The notes under the pieces are model-generated. The model was not told the DNA's origin. It saw only the letters and a list, made by a program, of their open reading frames with translations, and searched no databases. 64,000 nucleotides of DNA from Chenopodium formosanum. Lineage: Eukaryota; Streptophyta; Magnoliopsida; Caryophyllales; Amaranthaceae. The translations under genes and the position numbers were made by a program. Location of the stretch: NCBI GenBank assembly GCA_024500155.1, contig CM044869.1, positions 38,689,398 to 38,753,397 on the forward strand. Reading direction: 5' to 3'. This document shows, piece by piece, positions 1 through 12,046 of this stretch (position 1 is the first letter of the stretch; each line of letters starts with the position of its first letter).

Positions 1-554
1 GGGTACGGAACAGGGAGAGCAACAAGCGCAGCCACGCCAAGGCCACGCGCGCTTGCGCCACCAGGCCGCGCACTCGTGCCTGGGAACAGGGTAGCTTCTT
101 CCCCTTCATCTCGACGCTCCTCGTGCGCTCCACTTGATGTTCTTGATGAACACAGAGCATGGAAGATCCTAAAACACCATGATGGTGGGTTCAACACCAA
201 AATTGGTGCCCCCACGGCTTGGATGCACGGCCTAAGGTTACTTAGAACTTGCATATCTCCATACTTGGGCTTCAAATGGAAGACACTAGGCATCCTAATC
301 AATGCAAAACGCGGGAAGAAACCTCGGGAAACCTTGGACAATGATCTTAACCTGAGAATGAAAGAAAACAAACAAATAAAAGGGAAAAAGACAAGAAAAA
401 CCAAGAAATGCATGAAAATGGGAAATCAACTAAGGAAAATGCAAACTAATAAAATAGAGAGCAAAAATAAGGAAAAAGAAAAGAAAAGAGCTATAAAAGC
501 AATCTAAAATCACCCTAAAAGAGAACAAATGAGTGCCATAAATGACACTCATCA
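1..554 (-). repeat. 3' LTR of element 1 (partial, runs off left edge)
   Basis: Nearly the same sequence as 10222-10752, including the shared block around gtgggttcaacacc and the terminal gacactcatca. On the minus strand the LTR begins TGATGAGTG at 554, directly next to a purine-rich tract. About 1.1 kb of this LTR lies outside the window. Positions 1-95 hold part of the GC-rich island seen in the other LTR. Confidence 0.9.
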
Positions 555-568
555 AATTCCCCCAAGCT
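555..568 (-). other. Polypurine tract of element 1
   Basis: On the minus strand the sequence AGCTTGGGGGAATT directly precedes the LTR start TGATGAG. Position and composition fit the plus-strand DNA priming site of an LTR retrotransposon. Confidence 0.85.
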
Positions 569-2922
569 AAAATTTTGCTCGTCCTCGAGCAAAACAAAGA
601 AAGCAAGAAAAAGGATGAAAGACTTATTCAGAAATGAAAAAGAATTACATGAGATGAGAATATACACTAAGACTCACTTTCGTAGGAATCACGGTCAACT
701 TTTGCAACTAAAGACAAGCCATTTGAACCTCTAAATCGCTCTAGAGGACGAGTGATGCTCTCGTAAGGGTTTCCTAAGAGATTAACCCATAACTCTCAAC
801 AAACAAACTTGAGCATCACAAAAGTAAAAGAAATCAAAAGAAAAGTAAAATCAAAACCTTTACGAATTGGACTTTACAAAATGACTACACTTCAAATGAA
901 TAAACAAATTTCTTAAGCAAATAGGGGTATACACGTTCCAAGATATCCGAGGTTGATTGAAACATAGAATATGCTAAGCATAGAGAACTAGTTATCACAA
1001 TCCACCTTCATCCCATTCGATCTTACCGTGTTCTCCCTATAGTCTCAAATCTCCCTCTAATGAGCATCTCAATAGCTCCTCGAAGGAGCCGGAAAAGAAC
1101 ACATTTTAGGCTACTCGACGTCTTGACTTTGTATCCCCTCTCCTTAGGCTTTAACTCATAATTCCCTCCCTCGATATGTGACTCAACCTCTAGGTCAAAA
1201 GGACTTTCTCAAAGGTTGTAACATAAGGGCAAAAGGGTGAGGGTAGGCTTAAAATTTAGAATTTGGTGGTATTCCTAATTAGTGAAGCAAAAGGGTGATC
1301 AAACCTTCTTCTCATAACCAAATAATCACCAAACAAAAACAAACTAACACCCCCAAGCTTATTCAAAGCTATATTCACAATCATATATACAAAAAGCGTA
1401 AACGCTTCTCCCCCAAGCTTAAAGGAAGCATTGTCCTCAATGCTTGAAAAGGAGAAGAGAATCATATCAAAATAATTTTGGATTTTCTCAATTTTTCACT
1501 TTTTTCAAATTTTGCCAAAGCGATTAAATGAGCTTAGGTTTTTCTCATTTTTTCATGTTTGCACTTTATTTATTGTCCTCGCCTCTTTTAACTATGGACG
1601 ACTTTTTCAACTTTGCATTTGAATGTCCTTGCCTTTTTTTTAACTTTGGACGGCTTTTTCATTTATTCACTTGCCATTATTCACAAGATATACAAAACAC
1701 AAGCTTGCTTACAAACAAAAACCAATATCCAAACTCATATACCACAATCTCCAATAACATGATCATTTGCTTCACAAAAACCAAAAATGGAACAAAAATG
1801 AAACAAAAGGCTCAAAATTCTAAAGATGTGGCTTGAAAAGAAGGGAAAAAGCTCAAATGGTTAGCAAGAAGGCAAATGTAAACCCAAGGACTAAAAATAA
1901 AGAATACTATCCTAGAAAAGAAAAATTACCACCCCGAAAAGATGCCTTTGTCCTTCCTAAATGGCTCGGTCTCGTGTTTAAGAATTTTGAGTCAAGATTC
2001 AAGATTAGGTCCGCAATAGTCAATGATCCATGCTGCTCATGCAAGTAAGTGTAAAAGGCTTGAAAAATAGTAAACCTCACATGGATGTAGCAAAAACTCA
2101 CTATTGGTGTCAAATCGACCATAGGAAGCAACTATCAAGCATGCCATAAACAAGTAGAATCGAGTTTCATGGTCCCCCTAGTTCTTAGACATACTACCTT
2201 AGCATACACCATCCTAGAATCAACCAAGCGTATTCTCAAACCGTGCATACCACTACTAATTAGGAAGATGTTCATTCAAAATCAAAAGTCCGTTGGTACA
2301 TAGTCCAATTCACAAGACAATAAAAAGAAAAGTAAAGCCTCAAAATCTTTATCCAAACCAAAAACAAAAAGAAAAGAAAAGAAAGGAAAAGTAAAGTAAA
2401 GAAAAGTAAAGAAAATAGGAAAACAAAGATAAAGGAATAGTAGGAAAATAAAGAAAGGAACAAAGTATAACACGTAATTACCAATCGTCAAACAAGTGGT
2501 TATTCGACAACAACGTCAATGACCCCAAACACTCTAAGGTGTTACAATCATACATCCTCGAACCGTCCAACTTCTCCTAAAACTAATCCTAACCTATGCA
2601 TCCAAGGAAATAAAAGAAAGAAAATAAGAATGATCTCACCGGGCTTCTAAGCAATGCTAATAAAAATGAGGCGAAAGATCAACCACCTTCATTAAGCTCC
2701 AAGAATCAATAGCATCATCATCAAAGCCAAATGAGAAGAAAAATAGAAAATAGAGCTATAAACAGAGAAAACGGTTAGTAACTTCAGAACAAAATAAAAG
2801 AAAGAAAAACTAAACAAAAAAAACAACAAAGCGAAAATCAAGTTAAACTACCAAAAAGAAAGTGAGAATAAGCGAAGAAAACTAAAGGAACTATACACTT
2901 AAACTACAAGATTTTGATTGAA
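569..2922 (-). other. Noncoding 3' region of element 1
   Basis: A-rich on the plus strand with no gene that I can support. Segments are recognisably similar to the 3' noncoding parts of the plus-strand element at 55097-56825 and the second Athila-like element at 14894-17144. Examples are the cctaggctttttc-like TC blocks, the cattgtcctcaatgctt block near 1430 and the ctcgtcctcgagcaaaa block near 577. The conserved tail across three families supports a common Athila-like ancestry. Confidence 0.7.
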
Positions 2923-3000
2923 GGGATTTGGATTCAAGGGTTTTGGATATTAGGGATTTGGATTCAAGGGTTCTGGATATTAGGGATTTGGATTCACGGG
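2923..3000. repeat. 30-bp tandem repeat in element 1 tail
   Basis: About 2.6 units with an exact 30-bp period; gggatttgga begins at 2923, 2953 and 2983. It lies in the 3' noncoding region of the element, a zone known in plant Ty3/gypsy elements to generate tandem repeats. Confidence 0.85.
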
Positions 3001-3305
3001 AGCAAACAACATGCATCATCGTAAGAATGAACACAACAACAACATTATCAAGAGAGAAAGAATAGACATGGAAAGCTCATACAACAATCAAACACCATCA
3101 AAAAGAGACCAAGGCATGCAATTATCAATCATCGAGGCAAAAATTAGACAAGGTAATTCCCAACAACAATATTGGCCACCGAGACAAACCCCTAAGAAAA
3201 TAAAGTTCCCCCAAGCTAAACATGAATACATCTCAACATCCCATCAATACGAAGCAAACAACACATAAAATAAGGGATGGAGGAAAAATGCACAAATTAG
3301 GGGAA

Positions 3306-5035
3306 CTAACTACCACTCGGCCTAGCATTATCATTGTCATACCCGTCATAGGAAAACCCAGATGGGGGACCATAAGGATCCCATCTCCTGGTGTAGCCGG
3401 GTGGCCAAACATAGTGCCCCTTGAAGTTGTCTTGTTGCCAAGGGGCAAGGGGAGTATATTGCTCGGGCAAAGCGAGCGGTAGTGGATGATCGGAGTGGAC
3501 ATACGGGTAGTTAGGATCACCCATATAATCGCTCTCACCGGGAACACGGTAATCATAGTTACCGCGCTCATCGGGGAATGAACGAGTCTCGGTGTTGGAC
3601 CCCGAGGGTCCTTGCTAATACGGATACCCACTTGATGGAATAGGACCAAGTTGGGGTGGAAAATATGGGTAGTTAATCGCGGGGGAGATCTCCCCACGGT
3701 TAACATTTGCATCATATAATTGTTGTTGTTGGAGAACCATACCTTGTTGCATCTCCGAAATGTCTCTCATTTGATTATATATTGCTTCAAAATCTTGGTC
3801 GTACATGCCTTCCAAACGAATTTGCATCCCTTTCATTTGCGCACTTAGAGCATCCATATCGGGGTTAGCAAATTTGTATTGTTGTTGTTCTTGATGTTGT
3901 TGTCGTCGTTGTTGTTGTTGTTGTTGTTGTTGTTGACAATGTTGTTGTTGTGGTTGCTGTGGAGCCACTTCTTCCTCCTCTTCATTTTCTTCTTCTCCTA
4001 TTTCCTCATCATCATCATGGAGGAGGCGGTTACTTAGGGGCACATGCCATACATTAGGCACATCCTCACGGTGGATAGAAGTCAAGGAGGGGTTAGGGAG
4101 ATAGCATCAATGCTTGTTCTCCCTAAGCCAATCGAACCTCATCATCATCATTCTTAGCCAAAAATTGCACTTGCTTCAATTGTTCAATGTCGAGGTAGAG
4201 GGTGCTCGGGCTACCCACCGGAGTACAAGGGGGAAAATAGTGGCCAAGGTGAAGGTTGGTCACGAGCCTCGTAACCATGCTACCACAAGGGATCTCTCCA
4301 AACTCCCTAGATTGCAACCCCATTGCAATATCTCAAAAACATGAACCCTAAGTTCAAATGATCTCGGTACTCCTCCCTAGTAGCCAACCATAGAATACTG
4401 AGCTCTAATTGACTCAATTTTCCCAATTCTTGCTTTGGGATTATCGAATATCCCAAAAGCCTATGAAGAACTCGAAGACACGGTTAGAAAACTTTACTTA
4501 TCGCGGCATACCGAGTAACGAAGTCGCCTTCCCCCGAAATATCATCCCACCAAGAATTTTGGTCATAATCATCAAAGAAGAACTCGGGGTCTAAGACATC
4601 CGCCCCCAGATTAAGATCAAGCGCCGCATTGAACTCGGCGAGAGAAATATCATGGTGAATGTTGAAGAGCTGAAAATGGACCCCGTAGTTGCCACCTTCT
4701 ACCGCCTCACATTTTACCGTAGCCAAAAACTCCAAAGTTGGCTCAAAGTAAGTACGGTAACATGTGTTCACGAAGGTACTCATGCGAAGATTGCTGAACA
4801 ACTCCCTTAAATCCTCATCAATCCCCAATTTGATCATATCCGGTTGAAAATAGTGACGAGAGGGCTTGAGGGAACGGTTCTTTTTTAGCTTGGCATATTG
4901 ATCTTTTTGTATTGGGTCTCGAATTTTTGTTTTGGGCAGAGGAGTAGGTTTTTGTGGTTGAGAAGTAGATGGGTTTGAAGAGGGTTCTTCAATGGTGATG
5001 GTGGTCTTTCGTTTTTTAGAGGAAAGGGCTTGAAT
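3306..5035 (-). pseudogene. ATHILA ORF-1-type gene of element 1, broken
   Basis: Read leftward in several frames. The N-terminal part (about 5035-4838) is basic and rich in K, S and P. The middle (4837-4484) carries FEPTLEFLATV and ISLAEFNAALDL, the pattern I associate with the ATHILA ORF-1 family of plant retrotransposons. A third block (4323-4123) continues that family fold. The C-terminal part has a glutamine run (about 3860-3960), an acidic stretch (EEENEEEEEV), and ends with GDPNYP, WQQ and PPGYT blocks (3524-3306). The same C-terminal blocks occur in element 2 at 17145-17400, so the tail is conserved. Several frameshifts and stops break the gene. Function is not established; its place after pol is where env-like genes sit in related elements, but I see no signal peptide or membrane segment. 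Confidence 0.7.
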
Positions 5036-5763
5036 AAGCTTTGAAATTGTGTTTCCTCCAAATTAACCAATTTAAAATCCAATTAATCAACTCCACAATC
5101 ACCACAATAACACCACAAAACACTTCCAAATACCAAAATCACAACTCCTTGATCAATAACACCAATCACACAAGTAACACCTTACTACCAAAAATCCAAG
5201 TTTCCAACTTCTCACAATCACCACCAAATGAACCAAAACTGCTACACAAACATACAACAACACAATGTGAGCAAAAATCAATCAACAACAAACACAAACA
5301 ATCAACCAAAAATTATATTCAATCATCAAAATCATCAAAACACATACTAGTACTATTCACAAACATGAACAACCAAATACTTGCAACAATATGATACAAT
5401 TATGTAAAATAGAGTCAAAGAAGAAGATTATACCACACTTGAAGCAAGATTGATCAAGAACTAGCCACCAATTCCCACCAAGCAGAAAAACCTCAAATTG
5501 GTCTTCAATGGAGGAGAGAGATTGGATGTTGATAATTGAAGAAAGTAGTATGAGTTTTGTTGTTAAGGATGAATTTGTAGAAGGAATTTGATGATTTTTG
5601 ATGGAATTATGATGATTTGAAGATGCAAATTTTATTGAACAAGAGGTTAGGGTTTTCGGTTTTTCTTGAGTAAGAAAGTGTATGGTGCGTGCTAGGTTGA
5701 GGGTGAAGGAGAAATGAGGTAAATAAAGGAGAAAGAAAGAAAATAAGGGGCTTGGTTGACCAA

Positions 5764-5965
5764 GTGCGCGACCGCGCGACCTGGCTGCGCGCCTGTGCCT
5801 ATGCCTAGTGCGCCCGCTCCCCTACTTGGCACGCCCGTGCCTCTTGGCCTTCTTCTTTAAATTTTTGCTCGGTGCGTTCTACTGTGGGCTCATTGTCCAA
5901 TATCATCCCGGGATTATTGAACCCACCAAGTATGGCAGTTTCAAAACATGATTACAGTGGGTTCA
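5764..5965 (-). promoter_or_regulatory. Internal copy of the LTR U3 module upstream of ORF-1
   Basis: On the minus strand this stretch reads TGTTGAACCCAC, then ATCATG, TGTTTT and CTGCCAT, followed by a GC-rich island with gcgcgcc and ggcacgcccgtgcc words. The 5' LTR has the same order of words at about 10400-10290 (TGTTGAACCCACC, ATCATGGTGTTTT, CTGCCATGCT) followed by its own GC-rich island. The internal copy lies about 0.7 kb before ORF-1 begins. I infer a duplicated promoter segment that could drive a subgenomic ORF-1 transcript; expression is untested. Confidence 0.5.
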
Positions 5966-6158
5966 ACATCCAAAAATAATGAGAGCACCACAATGAACTC
6001 ACCAAGTTCAAATTTACTTCAAATTTTAGCACAACTTTCCCTAACATCCAAAAATAAAATCGAACATATTTTCATCAAAAACACGAACCCTTTCCATTGG
6101 TCATGCTCGCTCCCGGGAAGCGCTTGCTTAAGGTCCTAAGCTCGACCCTTCCTCCAAA

Positions 6159-7217
6159 TCATGGAGGGTCAAAGAACACCACCTTATCCAAAGTGGTGGA
6201 GAGGTTAAAATCATTGCAAAGCTTGTGAAAAATCACATCATGAACCATGTCATCTTGAATCATAGAAACTGGATCAAACTCTTTAGACTTCAACTTCCTT
6301 TTATATCTCTTGGAAACTCTCCTCTTCTTCTTTGATTTCTTCTTCCTTGTATCTTTGAGATCCTCATGTTCACCACTTGAAAAACTATTCTCGTCATCCT
6401 TCAAAGAAAGCTCAAACCAAGAAGGCATTTCAAACTCATTCTCAAGCTTCGAGGAATCCTTGTCTTCTTCACTAACAACCTTGCATTCAATACTTTTAGG
6501 AACATCATCACAAGCTACAAGAATATCGTTAGTAGAAGACACAAACATGGAATCATTAGCATTCGAAGGCAATGAGTTTATGCACATAATTCCTTGCACA
6601 TAGGATAGAGACTCATGCATCGACTTGAGCTTAAAACTTGCCTTATTATTACCAACACACAAAGTAATTATGCCACCTTTCACATCTATCAAAGCACCCG
6701 AAGTTGCTAAAAATGGCCTCCCTAGAATGATAGGAATGTTGTCATCCTCCGCAATCTCTAGCACAATGTAATCAACGGGAATAGTGAACTCTCCTATCTT
6801 GAGGGGCGCATCCTCAATTCTACCCATTGGGAACTTAATAGAATGGTCGGCCAATTGAAGGGTCATGTTGGTTGAAAAGAGCTCACCTAACTTAAGTTTC
6901 TTAAAAACGGAGTAAGGCATGATGCTAACACTAGCACCAAGATCACAAAGGGCATTTTGAAACCATTTCCCATTAATATTGCAAGGAATGGAGAAATTTC
7001 CGGGATCTTTCATCTTTTGGGGTAAGTCATTATAGATAAAGGCACTACAACACTCTCCCAAACTCACCAGTTCAACCACATTGCAATCTCTCTTACCGCT
7101 CAAGATTTCCTTAAGAAATTTAGAATAGTTAGGCATTTCCCCCAAAACATCGGTGACAGGAATAGAAAGATGAATCTTCCTAAGCATCTCAATAAATCTC
7201 CCAAATTGTTCATCCAA
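6159..7217 (-). pseudogene. Retropepsin-like aspartic protease of element 1 (gag-pro C-terminal part)
   Basis: About 350 residues. It starts with a linker resembling Athila polyproteins (LDEQFGRFIEML), then the protease core. CDLGASVSIMPYSVF holds the catalytic position, but the usual D-T/S-G reads D-L-G. A second conserved segment reads IPIILGRPFLATSGALIDV. The tail is highly charged (KKKSKKKRRVSK). It is in the same frame as gag at 7236-8975, separated only by a TAA at 7236-7238 where related proteins have glutamine (CAA). The tail stops at 6159 and no RT follows, which is abnormal for an autonomous element. It would cleave the Gag polyprotein in virus-like particles. Confidence 0.85.
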
Positions 7218-7235
7218 CTTGTACCTATTGAACTT

Positions 7236-8975
7236 TTAAGGGTATGGAAGTTTCCTCTCTTTCTTTTTCGTCTCCTCATTAGAACTCTCACTCATCTTGC
7301 TAGACTCAACACTCTTCTTTTTCTCTTGATCTTCCTCTTTGCTCATACTCCTTGACACCTTGTTCTCATTTTCCTCACTTGAGTCACTCCTCTTCTCATC
7401 CTCCTCACTCATCCTAGAAACTCTCTCTTCAAGCACTCTCCCACTCCTTGTGGTAATAGAATAAACAGGTTTCTTAGGATCACCTCCTTGAGAAGGTAAT
7501 GAAGAAGGGCTAGCACAATCTTTCAAGGTATTGGCTAGTTGAGTGATATGGGTCTCAAGCATCTTGTTGTGTGTCATCATTTCATTAAACTTCTTGTCAC
7601 TTACCGCCATGTAAGTATTCAAAATATTTGTTTGATTTTCAATGATCTCCTCTAAGGTAGTCTTGGAAGATGGGGGTTGAGCATAGGAATTATCACCATT
7701 GCCTTGAGGTCTTGGAGCAAATCCGGGTGGGGGTCCCCTTTGATTGTTGTTTTGAAAATTGCCCCTATTTTGATTGTTCCAATTACCTCGGCCTTGATTG
7801 TTGCCATAATTTTGGTGTTGGCCACCAAAGCCATGAGATTGGCCTTGATTCCCATACAATTGGCCTTGGTTTTGATTGTTATAACCTTGATTGTTATAGT
7901 TACCTCGAAAACCTTGATTTCTTTGGCTCCTATAACCACCATTGTTGTAGTTATCAAAACTCCCTTGTTGGTGAGCATTCCTAGTCCTAAAATTCCTTGG
8001 ACCTTCAAATCTTTGTCCATTGTTATTGTTGGAAACAAAATTCACTTGCTCACAATCATTGTATTCAACATCATCACAATTCTCAAAAGCATGTGGACAA
8101 CTAGAAGAGTCATGGTCATATGACCCACAAATATCACAAAAGACACATCCACTTGGCATATTACTTGAAGTAGAAGGAGTAGAGTTAGAAGATGTACCTC
8201 TCCCCTTAATGTGGGAGGGAAGACTTGGTGCAATTGAAGAGGCACTCTCTATCTTGGCCTTGATTAATGTCATCTCCTTCCCCAAGTTTGAGATTTGGGA
8301 AGATAAGTTATTGATAGCATTAAGATGGTCAACCGAATAGACCGTTGAGCCACTCTTTCTTGTAGACTCTCTCTCTCCCTCTTGCCAATCCATGCAGTGA
8401 CGAACTACATCCTCTATGATATCAACAACTTCTTCCTCGGTCTTGTTCATAATCAGGCCTCCGGCTCTGGCATTAAGACATGACTTCCCTTGGGGACTCA
8501 ATCCTCCATAGAAGATTTGTATGATTTGGTAGGTCGCAATTCCATGGTGAGGACATTCTCTTTGATACTCCTTGTATCATTCCCAAGCCTCATACAAACT
8601 CTCACTAGGCTTTTGCTTGAAACTTTGGATTAGAGTTCTTGCCTCGGCGCTCTTATTTTGAGGGTAAAAGCGAGAAAGAAACTCTTTAGTGACCTCTTGA
8701 GAAACCCCATTGACCTTGATTGTGTTGCAATACTTCTCAAACTCTTTGAGATGATTTAGTGGGCTTTCGTGCTTAGCACCACTAAATTGCCTTCGTTCAA
8801 TCATTGTTATCATCACCGGCCTTATCTCAAAGTCATTGGCCAGTGTTGTTGGCGGAGCAATACCACCCTCAAATCTATAGGCACCGGGAGTTCCCAACTC
8901 CTTCAAAGCAACCCTTGATACTTCACCCATGCTTCCTTGCTCTTCTTCAAAGTCCTTCTTCAAAGTCCTATGCAT
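7236..8975 (-). pseudogene. Gag of element 1, with one nonsense codon and a core deletion
   Basis: Structural nucleocapsid protein. Both open stretches (8975-8577 and 8501-7236) are in one frame, interrupted by a TGA at 8577-8579 within W-E-stop-Y-K-E-Y, where CGA is likely ancestral. The N-terminal part contains KHESPLNHLKEFEKYC and EFLSRFYPQNKSAEART of the retrotransposon gag family. The segment usually lying between those blocks (about 35 residues with a FPFSL-type motif) is missing. A zinc knuckle CDICGSYDHDSSSC (CX2CX4HX4C) lies near 8150, followed by a long N/Q/G/R-rich low-complexity region (about 8035-7700) and a charged C-terminus joining the protease. Confidence 0.88.
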
Positions 8976-9095
8976 ACAATCTCAAAGAAACAATTAGTAG
9001 CACGGCTACAAGTGTAGCCTTAAAGAGAAAAATCTTTTTGTATTTTTGAAATAAAATGAAATAGACTCAACAACAATAGCAAACAACTATGCCAC

Positions 9096-9113
9096 TCCTT
9101 GGTAACGGCGCCA
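9096..9113 (-). other. Primer binding site (tRNA-Asp type) of element 1
   Basis: Minus strand TGGCGCCGTTACCAAGGA, four bases after the LTR end CTCACATCA. TGGCGCCGT complements the 3' end of plant tRNA-Asp, the primer used by Athila-like elements; the later bases diverge. Confidence 0.8.
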
Positions 9114-9117
9114 TTAT

Positions 9118-10752
9118 TGATGTGAGGTGGATTCTAGGTCCTTGAAATTAAAATTCCTCCAATCAAACTAAATTTGTAACCAAACCTACACCTAGTAATA
9201 GGGAAAGTTCGGGTCGAACCACTAGTAATGGGGGGAAGTTAGCTATTGCCAAAGTTAAGCTATTTCGAAGCGTAAAAGGGAATGTAGGTCATCTAAGTGC
9301 AACTAAACAAACAAAGCAAACACTAAGTAAATCAATATATCAAACACTAGGGATTTAGGATCCAAATATTCTTGCAATGGACCTACACACTAATCGGGTT
9401 GGAGATTGATTAATTCAAGTATTGCGAGGGAAGATAGACAATGCAATCAAAAGAACTCAACAAGCTATCTCCTAGAGGTCTAACTAGCTCCAACTACGAA
9501 AGACTCTACTAGGAACGTCACAAACCAAGCTCGATTGATAAATGTGAGTTACAAATCAATGGTCCGTATCAATGTAGGCACACAATGCAATCTAGTATGA
9601 CAATTAAAGTTAGCTACTCTTTAACTAATCCCACACATGCACAAAATCAATCAACCAATTTAATCATAATGCTAAATCAATCAGAAACTTCCAATTAGCT
9701 ATGATCCATCACTCAAACATGCTTCACCACATCCCTAGCAAGTAAACTACTCACAATCCATGGAGGAAATCAAAATCAAAACTAAGCTAATCAACAAACT
9801 CATCATCATCATTTCGATCAAACCAAATTCAATCAACTAATCAACAAATTTGAACAATCAACAAACAATTGAAATAAAAAAGCTAAAGATTGCATTAAAA
9901 TAAAGGAAATCCTTACAAACTTTGGTGAAATCAAAGGAAATTGTGCTTAGAATAATCAATCATTAATCATCAACCATGAATTTCTTTCTCTAAAAATCTA
10001 AGAACAAGTGTTTCTCTCTCTAAACTTCTCTCTCTAAAGACTCCAATTCTAATTCTTCTCTTTCAAATCTCTTCCTTCCCCAACCCCCCCCCCTCCCCCT
10101 AAAAATGAAAAGAAAATTATATATATAATAGAACTAACAAAGAGAAGTTAGTTAGATCGTCCAAAATAGACCCGTACAGGCACGACCTTCTTCAAGAGGA
10201 TGCACGGCTGTGCAAAAATGGGTACGAAATAGGGGGAGCAATAGGCGCGGCCACGCCAGGGCCACGCGCGCCCGTGCCTGGGAACAGGGCAGCTTCTTCC
10301 CCTTTATCTTGACACTCCTCGTGCGCTCCACTTTATGTGCTTGATGAACACGGAGCATGGCAGACCCTAAAACACCATGATGGTGGGTTCAACACCAGAA
10401 TTGGTGCCCCCACGACTTGGATGCACGGCCTAAGGTTACTTGGAACTTGCACATCTCTATACTTGGGCTTCAAATGGAAGACACTAGGCATCCTAATCAA
10501 TGCAAAACTCGGGAAGAAACCTCAGGAAACCTTGGACAACGATCTTAAACTGAAAATGAAAGAAAACAAACAAATAAAAGGGAAAAAGACAAGAAAAACC
10601 AAGAAATGCATGAAAATGGGAAATCAACCAAGGAAAATGTAAACTAAAGAAATAGAGAGCAAAATTAAGGAAAAAGAAAAGAAAAGAGCTATAAAAGCAA
10701 TCTAAAATCACCCTAAAAGAGAACAAATGAGTGCCATAAATGACACTCATCA
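9118..10752 (-). repeat. 5' LTR of element 1
   Basis: About 1635 bp with TG...CA ends on the minus strand (TGATGAGTG at 10752, CACATCA at 9118). It matches the 3' LTR piece at 1-554. It includes a U3 with a GC-rich island (about 10168-10290), followed on the minus strand by a TA-rich tatatatataat stretch near 10120 that may be the TATA element. The primer site lies just past the 9118 end. Confidence 0.9.
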
Positions 10753-11355
10753 CATGCCTATGATCTTGCTAATATTATGCTTTGATGAAATTGAGATTAC
10801 TATGATGATGATGTTTGTTGTGAATTTATTATGTTTCTTGATTATATTATGTTATTTCTTGATCACGCCCTCTCTTGCAGGTTTAAAGGGAATTTGTACT
10901 TGAAATCATGCTTAATAAGATAATTAATAATCTTATTTAGGCTAATATGATTTTAATTCAAGTGATAGCCAATAATAATTTTGTTTGTGCATTAATATTC
11001 AACCAACATAGATTAAACAGGTTTAGGATTGATATATTGATTTTATGTTAGTCAGAAAGCGCACATGAATATTTGAAGAATAAAGTACAGGCCTATATTT
11101 AGGGCAAGTTAAATCTCTTTTAGGTTGGATTTGTACCTTCATCCCCGAATATCCAGTCATTGTTCCAGACCACTATGGAGTTAGTGATCTCATGGATCGT
11201 GAAGGGGTGTAACCTTCACCCCGTGAACGGTTTAAAAGTTCCTAAAACTTGTTGGCGACACTTTTGCTCTAGCTTCCTTCCCTTTGGACGCCACCATACT
11301 TAAGTGTATGATCATAGTGGGGCTCTAGTGTGGGATGCTTGAAATATTCCCTACA
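10753..11355 (+). repeat. Truncated Tat-type LTR, plus orientation
   Basis: From about 10860 the sequence aligns by eye, on the opposite strand, with the LTRs at 18325-20324 and 34614-36332. Shared words are tttaaagggaat, cattaatattcaacca, tatggagttagt, atctcatgga, ggtgtaaccttca, cgtgaacggttt and acttgttggcg. It ends tccctaca like those LTRs (tgcctaca). Its 5' part is missing, cut by the right end of element 1. It is much more diverged than the other copies, so it is an old insertion. Confidence 0.7.
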
Positions 11356-12046
11356 GTAACCATCATCTCTCCCTATGGGAAGTGGAAAGTGTTGGTGGAA
11401 TCCCACCAAAACTCCAGCAACCCAAGAAAGAAAACTGATGATGCAGGCTGACTCGATAAGTCCCAAAGAGCCACCAGCTAGGGGCTGATCCCCGAAAGCT
11501 CCACCACCTCCTTTACCACGTCGGGTAACTCTCAAAACGGCCTCTCGAGTCACCCGAGCCGTACAAACGCATGCTAGGTTCACTCTAGAAGAAATATACG
11601 AAAATATAAAGTCATGACTTTTCAAAAGAGAAATAAACGATGAAAGGACAAAGGTGCAAAAGAATTCACTATGCCACACCAACTCCGAATCGAAACATGA
11701 TGGTCCGGGTCCCACTTAAGGACCTAAGGGTCCCAGTTGGGAGGAGCCTCCCAGACCACATCCTCATGACTACGTCGATCAGCCCCGACGCATCGCTCTC
11801 GAACCTCCTCATGGGGACGTGTCACCCTCTTTTGAGGACAAACCGCCACGTCAGGCATAGACACTCCTTGGTCCTCCTCAGCGTCGACGAATGGAGGGGA
11901 ATCCATGCTTTAACGAAGAAAATTCCGTATTAGTTTGTTTTTTCCTAAAAAGACTAGTATACGTGTTCTAGACTCATTTCGGCAGCATAACGGCTGCCGA
12001 AAGGGCAAAACACAAAAATCGAATGCCACCCACGCTTGGGGGCTAT
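11356..12046 (+). other. Retroelement internal remnant ending in a polypurine tract
   Basis: No coding region recognised. The end, gcttgggggcta at about 12034-12046, has the form of a gypsy polypurine tract for a plus-strand element and is followed by a possible LTR start (tgatacttcc). The rest is moderately GC-rich and unlike its neighbours. Confidence 0.4.

Larger units (their letters stand above)
1..10752 (-). mobile_element. Athila-like Ty3/gypsy element 1, gag-protease plus ORF-1, no RT or integrase
   Basis: Minus-strand LTR retrotransposon. From its 5' end (right) it holds an LTR (9118-10752), a tRNA-Asp-type primer site, gag-protease (8975-6159), an ATHILA ORF-1-type gene (about 5035-3306), a long noncoding tail, a polypurine tract and the start of the 3' LTR (554-1), which leaves the window. 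The two LTR ends shown match closely. RT, RNase H and integrase are absent between protease and ORF-1, so it could only move using enzymes supplied by another element. The Athila assignment rests on primer site, long LTRs, protease and ORF-1 character. Target duplication cannot be tested because the left end is missing. Confidence 0.88.

Noticed and set aside
2272..2491. Hydrophobic F/L-rich short frames, possible membrane segments of an env-like protein
   Set aside because: They come from A/G-rich noncoding sequence read on the opposite strand; no start context, signal or conservation in the related tails.
7670..8123. Plus-strand open frames over gag
   Set aside because: Shadows of the low-complexity N/Q/G-rich part of gag on the minus strand.
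11249..11260. ttggcgacac as a tRNA-Arg primer site
   Set aside because: The same word (ttggcggctcc) lies inside the LTR at 34614-36332, whose end is fixed by the target duplication, so here it is internal LTR sequence.
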